In this document: piece after piece, positions 57,493 through 64,000 of the stretch
Numbering within the stretch: the stretch's first letter is position 1
How the letters are laid out: every line of letters starts with the position of its first letter
Assembly (NCBI RefSeq): GCF_003441615.1
Contig: NZ_CP031842.1
Coordinates: forward strand, 1,878,501-1,942,500
Length of the DNA stretch: 64,000 nucleotides
From: Dechloromonas sp. HYN0024
GTDB lineage: Bacteria; Pseudomonadota; Gammaproteobacteria; Burkholderiales; Rhodocyclaceae
Direction of reading: 5' to 3'
Made by a program: the position numbers and the translations under genes
Notes under the pieces: model-generated
What the model was told of the DNA's origin: nothing
Databases searched by the model: none
The model's input: only the letters and a program-made list of their open reading frames with translations

Positions 57493-59163
57493 ATGACAGA
57501 AACACTTACCGGCGCCCAGATCACCGTGCGTCTGCTCGAACGCCAGGGCATCTGCACCGTTGCCGGCATTCCCGGCGGCGCCATCCTGCCCATCTACGAT
57601 GCGCTCGGGCAGTCGACCGCCATCCATCATGTCCTTGCCCGTCACGAACAGGGGGCTGGTTTCATGGCCCAGGGCATGGCCCGCGCCAGCGGTCAGCCAG
57701 CGGTCTGCCTGGCCTCCTCCGGCCCCGGTGCAACCAACCTGCTGACGGCCATTGCCGATGCCAAGCTCGACTCGATTCCGGTAGTCGCCATCACCGGCCA
57801 GGTGCCCAAGGCGATGATCGGTACTGATGCATTCCAGGAGGTCGACACCTACGGCCTGAGCCTTCCGATCACCAAGCACAATTTCCTCGTCTCATCGGCC
57901 GAAGAATTGCTCGAGGTCATCCCCCGAGCCTTCCGGATCGCCGCCTCCGGCCGGCCGGGGCCGGTCCTCGTCGACATCCCGAAAGATGTCCAGACGCAGG
58001 CCATCGAGATCAGTGAATGGCCGGAACCGGGTCGCGCCGAACTTCCTCCTCCGGCCAATCCGCAAATGATTGCCGAAGCCGCCGCGATGATCAACGCTGC
58101 GGCCCGCCCGATTCTTTACCTCGGTGGCGGCGTCATCCATTCCGGCGCGTCGGCGGCCGCCATCCAACTGGCTGAAAAATCCCGTCTGCCGACCGTGATG
58201 ACCCTCATGGCGCTCGGCGGAATGCCGGTCGATCATCCACTGGCGATGGGCATGCTCGGCATGCATGCAGCGCGCTACACCAATCTGGCGCTCGATGAAT
58301 GCGACCTGCTGATCGCCGTCGGCGCCCGCTTCGACGACCGGGCCACCGGCAAGGTCGCCGCCTTCTGTCCGCAGGCCAAAATCATTCACATCGACATCGA
58401 CCCGGCCGAACTCGACAAGATAAAAACCGCCCACATTGGCATCACGGCCGACATCGGTGAAGCACTCAGCCAGTTGCTGCCAGCCGTTGATGAACAGTCG
58501 CGTGATGTCTGGAATGAACGCTGCGATGCACTGAAAACGCAGTTCCCCCTCGACATGACCGGGGCCGACAATCCACGCTCACATTTTGGCCTGATTGGCA
58601 CCATTGCTGCCTGCCTGGACGACGACGCGATCATTGCCACCGACGTCGGCCAGCATCAGATGTGGGTCGCCCAGGCCTACCCGCTGCGCCGACCGCGCCA
58701 GTGGCTGACCTCGGGCGGGCTCGGGACGATGGGATTCGGATTGCCCGCCGCCATTGGCGCAGCGCTGGCCGAACGCGAGCGGACGGTGGTCTGCTTTACG
58801 GGCGACGGTTCGATCATGATGAATATTCAGGAACTGGTTACCGCCGCCGAGGAGAACGTCAATATCAAGATCGTGCTCATGGACAATGCCGCCCTCGGCC
58901 TGGTCCATCAGCAGCAGACCCTGTTCTACGGAGAACGACTGTTTGCGTCGCAATTCCGGTCATCACCCGATTTCATCCGAATTGCCCAGGGCTTCGGCAT
59001 TGCTGCCGTCGACCTCGACGCCTCGGAAGATCCCGCCACCACACTGACGGAGGCCATCAACCGCCCTGGCCCCTGCCTGATCCATGCCAGTATCGATACC
59101 GAGCAGAAGGTCTATCCGATGGTGCCGCCGGGTGCCGCCAACCGCGACATGATTGGAGCCTGA
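57493..59163 (+). CDS. ilvB: Acetolactate synthase large subunit
   Basis: AAAAGGAAG precedes the ATG. The 556-residue ThDP enzyme has the N-terminal PYR domain with the catalytic Glu in [13 protein letters not shown] near 48-50, the FAD-binding middle domain ([21 protein letters not shown]) and the ThDP motif [25 protein letters not shown] near 436-460. It joins two pyruvates, or pyruvate and 2-oxobutyrate, in the first step of branched-chain amino acid synthesis. The ilvN stop-start lies 1 bp further on. A valine-responsive attenuator is upstream. The short IlvB length resembles the enterobacterial IlvB/IlvG type. Confidence 0.94.
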   Translation: MTETLTGAQITVRLLERQGICTVAGIPGGAILPIYDALGQSTAIHHVLARHEQGAGFMAQGMARASGQPAVCLASSGPGATNLLTAIADAKLDSIPVVAITGQVPKAMIGTDAFQEVDTYGLSLPITKHNFLVSSAEELLEVIPRAFRIAASGRPGPVLVDIPKDVQTQAIEISEWPEPGRAELPPPANPQMIAEAAAMINAAARPILYLGGGVIHSGASAAAIQLAEKSRLPTVMTLMALGGMPVDHPLAMGMLGMHAARYTNLALDECDLLIAVGARFDDRATGKVAAFCPQAKIIHIDIDPAELDKIKTAHIGITADIGEALSQLLPAVDEQSRDVWNERCDALKTQFPLDMTGADNPRSHFGLIGTIAACLDDDAIIATDVGQHQMWVAQAYPLRRPRQWLTSGGLGTMGFGLPAAIGAALAERERTVVCFTGDGSIMMNIQELVTAAEENVNIKIVLMDNAALGLVHQQQTLFYGERLFASQFRSSPDFIRIAQGFGIAAVDLDASEDPATTLTEAINRPGPCLIHASIDTEQKVYPMVPPGAANRDMIGA

Positions 59164-59164
59164 C

Positions 59165-59476
59165 ATGAACGCCATCAACCGTAACGAACAGAATGCCCTG
59201 GCCCGCGCCGTGCTGGAAATCGACGTCAACAACCACGCCGGTGTCATGTCACATATCGTCGGCCTTTTCTCGCGCCGCGCCTACAACGTCGAAGGCATCC
59301 TCTGCCTGCCGGTCGGCGATGGTCGCCACAGCCGCATCTGGCTGCTGGTCAATGAAGACCTGCGGCTGGCACAAATGATGAAGCAGGTGGAAAAGCTCGA
59401 GGATGTCACCGCCATCTGCCGGCACAACGCCGACCATGCAGTATTTCAGGATCTGGAGAGCTTCTTCCGGCCCTAA
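59165..59476 (+). CDS. ilvN: Acetolactate synthase small (regulatory) subunit
   Basis: The ATG at 59165, one base after the ilvB stop, is preferred over a frame start at 59153. The 103-residue product holds a single ACT domain: ALARAVLEIDVNNHAGVMSHIVGLFSRRAYNVEGILC, followed by VEKLEDVTAICRHNAD. It is the short IlvN type and would bind valine and stabilise IlvB. Confidence 0.93.
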   Translation: MNAINRNEQNALARAVLEIDVNNHAGVMSHIVGLFSRRAYNVEGILCLPVGDGRHSRIWLLVNEDLRLAQMMKQVEKLEDVTAICRHNADHAVFQDLESFFRP

Positions 59477-59486
59477 ACAATAACCC

Positions 59487-59834
59487 TCAGGAAGTTGCCG
59501 GGGCTTCCCGGCACTTCCGCTTGTATTCGCGGATCAACTCAAGCTCGTCGTCGCTGATCGACTCAAAGCGCAGGCCGACCAGTCGGCGCTCCCCGAAGCG
59601 ACGCGTGCGCATCACGCTGACGTAGGCTTCAACGCGCCCGCAGAGATCAGGGGAATCAATACGGCAGACGCCCACCTCGCCACTCGGTTTGGCACCGAGA
59701 ATGGCGGCATCGATCAGTACGCCAATCCCCGAAACAGAAATGTCGGCCGCCGGCAAATCAAGATGATGCCCACCCAGGCTCAGGTAGACATGGCCCTTGA
59801 GATACACGCGAGGGGAGCGGCGACGTTCTTTCAC
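59487..59834 (-). CDS. PilZ domain protein
   Basis: A GTG at 59834 gives a 115-residue PilZ protein; the frame is open to 60011 but that part has no family-like sequence. The c-di-GMP binding residues are present: the RRRSPR (RxxxR) motif at residues 3-8 and DISVSGIGV (D/NxSxxG) near 36. The barrel ends with [15 protein letters not shown]. Stand-alone PilZ proteins bind c-di-GMP and change partner activity. It is divergent from the 7TMR kinase gene. Confidence 0.82.
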   Translation of the reverse strand: MKERRRSPRVYLKGHVYLSLGGHHLDLPAADISVSGIGVLIDAAILGAKPSGEVGVCRIDSPDLCGRVEAYVSVMRTRRFGERRLVGLRFESISDDELELIREYKRKCREAPATS

Positions 59835-60017
59835 GATTGGGTTCCGGCAAAGAGTCAGGTAGACATTCTCACATGCGCCGAGTTCAAACGCACGGAGAAA
59901 ACAACAGGTCGATGGGACAAATGCAGACGGCAAAGTCAGGTCGGCCATGCTGTGCCGAACCGGCATTTGTCGATGGCATTTCGCGTAGAATCTTTGAAAA
60001 CGAGTTTCCACCAGACC

Positions 60018-62981
60018 ATGCCACTTATACGCACGCTATTTCTTGTCCTCCTGCTCACCGTGCTGCCGGCCCACGCCGAAGTCCGGCTAACAGTCGAGAC
60101 GTCCGAGGTCCCTCTCAGACCTCATGTCGAGATTCTGGAAGACAAAAGCGGGCAACTCGAACTTGCCGATATCGAACGACCCGATGTCGCAGGCCAGTTC
60201 GCGACCATACCCGGCAGCAACGACCTCAATTTTGGCTATACCCAGTCGACCTACTGGCTGCGCCTGAAACTGATGCCGGACGCCCATGCGGCCTCCCGCT
60301 GGCTGATCGAAATTGCCTATCCCTCGCTGGACGAAGTCAAGCTCTATACCCGCCACGGCAATGACCTGATCGAGGTAACCAGCGGCGACCACCAAGCATT
60401 CTCGGCCAGACCTTTCATCCACCACAACCTGATCTTTCCGGTTGAGCTGACCCCGGGCCGCGAGCAGACCGTGTACCTCCGGGTCCGCTCCGAAGGCAGC
60501 CTCACGCTTCCCCTGACCTTATGGTCGCCCGCAGCGCTGCACACCCATGACCAGAATGAATACACCATCCTGTCGATCTACTTCGGCATGTTGCTGGCGC
60601 TGGGGCTGTACAACCTGCTGCTCTATTTTTCCCTGCGGGAAAAAATCTATCTCGCCTATGTGCTATGCCTGACCGGGATGGTCATTGCCCAGTTGTCGGT
60701 GCTCGGACTCGGCAATCAGTTTGCCTGGCCCACGCTCCCGGTCTGGGGCGATGTCGCCCTGCCCGTCGGTTTCTGCCTGACCGGCTACTTTGGTGCCCTG
60801 TTTACCCGACTGTTCCTGAACACCGGCAGCAACTCGCCAACCTCCGACAAACTACTACGCCTCCTACAGTTCTTTTGCGTCGCCACGGCCCTGATCACGA
60901 CCTTTTATGGCTATCGGCCCGGCGCTATCGCGACCGCCATCGTCGGCACAACCTACTCGCTGGTTGCCGCAGCCTGTGGGCTGGTTGCCCTGAAGCGACG
61001 TCAGCCTGGGGCAGGTATCTTCTTGACGGCGTGGACCCTACTCCTGATGGGGGTTGCCATGTTGTCGATGCGAACCCTCAACTGGGTACCGACTACACCA
61101 TTGACCACCTACGGCATGCAGATCGGTTCCGCTCTCGAAATGCTCCTTTTTTCCTTTGCCCTGGCCAACCGGATTCATATCTTGCGTCATGAAAAGGAAC
61201 TGGCGCAGGGAGAAGCCCTACGCGCCGAACGTCTGGCCAAGGAGGCATTACAGCACTCCGAGAAGGAGCTTGAGGCGAAAATTGCCGAACGCACCGCAGA
61301 ACTGGCTGAAACGACCGAGCAATCGCGCCAGCTGGCAGCCTTGCTGCGCCTGATGTGCGACAACGTCCCCGACATGATCTGGGCAAAAGATCTTGAAAAA
61401 CGCTATCTTTTCGCCAACAAGGCGATCTGCGATGGGCTACTGATTGCCAGTGACACCAACGAACCTGTTGGCAAGAACGACCTGTTTTTTGCCCTGAGGC
61501 AACGGGCCAGCCATCCCGACAATCCGACGTGGCACACCTTCGGCGAGCTTTGCCAGGACAGTGACAGCATCACTCTGGAGCGAGGCCAGCCGTCGTCGTT
61601 CGAAGAGTTTGGCAACGTCAAGGGCAGCCATCTTTTCCTGGAGGTCCGCAAAGCCCCGTTCTTCGATGAAAACGGCAAGCTCATCGGGACCGTCGGCTCA
61701 GGTCGCGATATCACCGAACGAAAGCAGATCGAAACCGAGTTGGCCCGACACCGCGACCACCTTGAAAACCTGGTGGCCGAGCGAACCGCTGCCCTGTCGA
61801 TTGCCAAGGAAGCAGCGGAAGCAGCCAACCGGGCAAAAACCACCTTCCTGGCCAATATGAGTCATGAACTGCGCACCCCGATGAATGGCATCATGGGCAT
61901 GAACGCCCTGGCCCTGCGCCGAGCCACCGATCCCGTGCAGATCGAACATCTGCACAAGGTCAAGGGGGCATCAGAGCACCTGCTCAGCATCATCAAGGAC
62001 GTTCTCGACATCTCCAAGATCGAAGCCGAGCGCATGGAACTCGACCTTGTCGACTTCGAGTTGTCTACACTGCTCGAGTCGCTCGACGCGCAAGCCAGTC
62101 CCCTCGCCCACCAAAAAGATCTCCGTCTGGAAATCAATGGTCCAGGCAACCAACCTTGCAGGTTCACCGGTGATGCCACCCGCCTCAGACAGATTCTGCT
62201 CAACCTGACCAGCAATGCCATCAAATTTACCAACCATGGGACCGTCACCGTATCGTCCAGCGTGGTCGAAGAAAATCGGCAATCCGCGTTGATTCGCTTC
62301 GAGGTACAGGATACCGGCATTGGCATTTCGGCTGAGGATCAACCGCGGCTGTTCAATGCTTTCGAGCAGGCCGATAGTTCGACCACCCGAAAATACGGCG
62401 GTACCGGACTTGGCCTGGCAATCTGCAAGCGCCTCGTCCAGTTGATGGGTGGCAATATCGGCGTCGACAGCCAACCCGGAGAAGGCAGCACCTTCTGGTT
62501 CGCGGTGCGGCTCGCCAAGGCAGCTGCCCCTACGGCGGCAGACCTCAGTCAGCAGGCAACGCCCATCGAAGAACAATTTCGCGCCAGCCACGCCGGCGTA
62601 CGCGTCCTGCTCGCCGAAGATGAACCCGTCAACCAGGAGGTGGCCCGCGAGTTACTGGAGTCGGTCGGCCTCATCGTAGACATTGCCAATGATGGCGTCG
62701 AAGCCGTTGCCATGGTCAAACAGGCCGACTACCGGCTGGTCCTGCTCGACCTGCGCATGCCCAACATGAATGGCTTCGAAGCGGCGAGGGCCATCCGGGC
62801 ACTCCCCGGCCGGGAAAAAACTCCGCTTCTGGCACTCACCGCCAATGCTTTCTCTGAAGACAAGGCGCTGTGCACGGCCGCCGGTATCGATGAGCATATC
62901 GGCAAGCCAGTGAAACCCGAGGCGCTCTTTGCCACCCTGTTCAAATGGCTGGCCGTATCAGGCAAGGCCATCGAGAACTGA
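60018..62981 (+). CDS. 7TMR-DISM hybrid histidine kinase
   Basis: The ATG at 60018 gives a signal peptide ([20 protein letters not shown]); longer frames back to 59763 are rejected. The 987-residue protein has a periplasmic 7TMR-DISM extracellular domain (about 25-165, a carbohydrate-binding-like fold), seven membrane helices at about 185-395, a coiled coil, PAS at about 445-565, HisKA with phospho-His in [12 protein letters not shown] near 616, HATPase_c ([24 protein letters not shown]) and a receiver with phospho-Asp in [13 protein letters not shown] near 912. It probably senses a periplasmic ligand. No cognate regulator is adjacent. Confidence 0.93.
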   Translation: MPLIRTLFLVLLLTVLPAHAEVRLTVETSEVPLRPHVEILEDKSGQLELADIERPDVAGQFATIPGSNDLNFGYTQSTYWLRLKLMPDAHAASRWLIEIAYPSLDEVKLYTRHGNDLIEVTSGDHQAFSARPFIHHNLIFPVELTPGREQTVYLRVRSEGSLTLPLTLWSPAALHTHDQNEYTILSIYFGMLLALGLYNLLLYFSLREKIYLAYVLCLTGMVIAQLSVLGLGNQFAWPTLPVWGDVALPVGFCLTGYFGALFTRLFLNTGSNSPTSDKLLRLLQFFCVATALITTFYGYRPGAIATAIVGTTYSLVAAACGLVALKRRQPGAGIFLTAWTLLLMGVAMLSMRTLNWVPTTPLTTYGMQIGSALEMLLFSFALANRIHILRHEKELAQGEALRAERLAKEALQHSEKELEAKIAERTAELAETTEQSRQLAALLRLMCDNVPDMIWAKDLEKRYLFANKAICDGLLIASDTNEPVGKNDLFFALRQRASHPDNPTWHTFGELCQDSDSITLERGQPSSFEEFGNVKGSHLFLEVRKAPFFDENGKLIGTVGSGRDITERKQIETELARHRDHLENLVAERTAALSIAKEAAEAANRAKTTFLANMSHELRTPMNGIMGMNALALRRATDPVQIEHLHKVKGASEHLLSIIKDVLDISKIEAERMELDLVDFELSTLLESLDAQASPLAHQKDLRLEINGPGNQPCRFTGDATRLRQILLNLTSNAIKFTNHGTVTVSSSVVEENRQSALIRFEVQDTGIGISAEDQPRLFNAFEQADSSTTRKYGGTGLGLAICKRLVQLMGGNIGVDSQPGEGSTFWFAVRLAKAAAPTAADLSQQATPIEEQFRASHAGVRVLLAEDEPVNQEVARELLESVGLIVDIANDGVEAVAMVKQADYRLVLLDLRMPNMNGFEAARAIRALPGREKTPLLALTANAFSEDKALCTAAGIDEHIGKPVKPEALFATLFKWLAVSGKAIEN

Positions 62982-63033
62982 TCGGCATGCGCTCCCCGCT
63001 ATACTTCGCACTTCGCCATCGACCACTGCCAAT

Positions 63034-63858
63034 ATGACCGACAGCATCTGCTGGAACAGCGCTCACCCGTACACCGATATCCTTTACGATACCGCCGAAG
63101 GCATCGCCCGCATCACTATCAACCGGCCAGAACGTCGCAACGCCTTTCGCCCGGAAACGGTTAGCGAGCTGATCGATGCCTTCCACCGCGCCCACCGCGA
63201 CAACAGTATCGGCGCCATCATCCTGACCGGGGCCGGCCACGAAGCCTTCTGTTCCGGCGGCGACCAGACAGTGCGCGGGGCGGAGGGCTATATCGACGAA
63301 GGCGGCACACCGCACCTCAACGTCCTCGATCTGCAGATGCAGATTCGCCGATTGCCCAAGCCCGTGGTGGCGATGGTTGCCGGCTTTGCCATCGGCGGCG
63401 GCCACGTCCTGCATCTCGTCTGCGACCTGTCGATTGCCGCCGACAACGCCCGCTTCGGCCAGACCGGCCCGCGTGTCGGCAGCTTCGATGCCGGCCTCGG
63501 CGCCGGCCTCATGGCCCGTACCATCGGCCTCAAGCGCGCCAAGGAAATCTGGTTGCTGTGTCGCCAGTACGATGCGGCCACGGCGCTCGACTGGGGACTG
63601 GTCAACGCGGTCGTGCCGGTCGACAAGCTGGAAGAAGAAACGGTGAAATGGTGCCGCGACATGCTCAAGCTGTCACCCATGGCGCTGCGCATGATCAAGG
63701 CGGGTTTCAATGCTGATACCGATGGCCTGGCCGGCATCCAGGAACTGGCCGGCAATGCGACCGGCCTTTTCTACATGAGCGAAGAAGGCCAGGAAGGCCG
63801 CAATGCCTGGCTCGAACGTCGCCCGCCGAATTTCGGCAAGTATCGCAAGCGTCCGTGA
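63034..63858 (+). CDS. menB: 1,4-dihydroxy-2-naphthoyl-CoA synthase
   Basis: The ATG at 63034 is chosen over an open frame to 62929. The 274-residue crotonase-fold enzyme has the oxyanion-hole segments [13 protein letters not shown] near 71 and [38 protein letters not shown] near 112-150. The [10 protein letters not shown] run is characteristic of MenB rather than other enoyl-CoA hydratases. It closes the naphthoquinone ring from o-succinylbenzoyl-CoA in menaquinone synthesis. It overlaps the next gene by four bases. Confidence 0.93.
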   Translation: MTDSICWNSAHPYTDILYDTAEGIARITINRPERRNAFRPETVSELIDAFHRAHRDNSIGAIILTGAGHEAFCSGGDQTVRGAEGYIDEGGTPHLNVLDLQMQIRRLPKPVVAMVAGFAIGGGHVLHLVCDLSIAADNARFGQTGPRVGSFDAGLGAGLMARTIGLKRAKEIWLLCRQYDAATALDWGLVNAVVPVDKLEEETVKWCRDMLKLSPMALRMIKAGFNADTDGLAGIQELAGNATGLFYMSEEGQEGRNAWLERRPPNFGKYRKRP

Positions 63859-64000
63859 AACTGGTTGCCGCCGACTGGCTGCCCTACGCCCTGCCGCTCA
63901 ACCGCCCGTGGCAAACCAGCCTCGGCAAAATCGATCAGCGGCAGGGGCGCCTGCTACGCCTGACATCGGCTGAAGGGCTGACCGGCTGGGGAGACTGTGC
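63855..64000 (+). CDS. menC: o-succinylbenzoate synthase, N-terminal part (cut by window edge)
   Basis: GTG at 63855 overlaps the menB stop (GTGA). The 48 visible residues ([19 protein letters not shown] through GWGDC) match the N-terminal capping domain of the enolase superfamily, with the typical ending G-W-G-D/E. The position after menB supports MenC, which dehydrates SHCHC to o-succinylbenzoate. The catalytic barrel lies outside the window. Confidence 0.78.
   Translation, partial: MKLVAADWLPYALPLNRPWQTSLGKIDQRQGRLLRLTSAEGLTGWGDC

Overview
The window is chromosomal DNA of a betaproteobacterium, most likely a member of the Rhodocyclales close to Dechloromonas or Azonexus. This is inferred from the tig-clpP-clpX-lon-hupB block, a large acetate uptake and signalling cluster beside acs, ilvBN with its own attenuator, and menaquinone genes (menB, menC) next to many membrane sensor kinases. 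No rRNA, CRISPR array or intact insertion sequence was seen. Two tRNA genes are present: His(GTG) and Ser(GGA), both on the minus strand.

Positions 1-24,300 are accessory. They open with a tyrosine recombinase cut by the window edge. Then come a CYTH/CHAD protein, orphan ORFs, a KfrA-like DNA-binding coiled-coil protein, and a module of small proteins around a membrane-anchored double AAA+ ATPase (5,985-10,810). Four genes here are each preceded by a copy of the same ~32-bp element, which looks like a shared promoter or operator. An IHF-beta paralogue, a soluble CBS-type hybrid kinase, a type I methyltransferase pair (hsdM with a one-base frameshift, intact hsdS, no hsdR), a betaine-lipid pair (btaA, btaB), a CNNM/CorC membrane protein and a ParF/ParG-like pair follow. 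The region ends in a 10-bp-period repeat array beside tRNA-His.

From 24,563 the sequence is core genome. Tig, ClpP, ClpX, Lon (with a sigma-32-type promoter) and HU form a proteostasis block. An HDOD protein, TrmJ and SuhB come next. From 46,220 down to 34,392 lies one long minus-strand run: a symporter-histidine kinase (CrbS/CbrA type), a REC-only regulator, a sensor protein fused to a DnaQ-type exonuclease, two DUF294 nucleotidyltransferases, a degenerate exonuclease-fold protein, an acetate-type sodium:solute symporter, its DUF4212 partner and a small membrane protein. acs lies just upstream, with three helically phased GTAAG repeats before it. I read this as an acetate sensing, uptake and activation unit that contains nucleotide-handling proteins of unknown role.

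The last part holds a UPF0114 protein, class I fumarase, a PhnD-like binding protein paired with a hybrid kinase, a divergent CorA-like GMN membrane protein, a degenerate REC-GGDEF protein, ilvBN with a valine-rich leader peptide and terminator, a PilZ protein, a 7TMR-DISM hybrid kinase, and menB-menC, the latter cut by the right edge. All functional calls are from reading the sequence; no database search was run.
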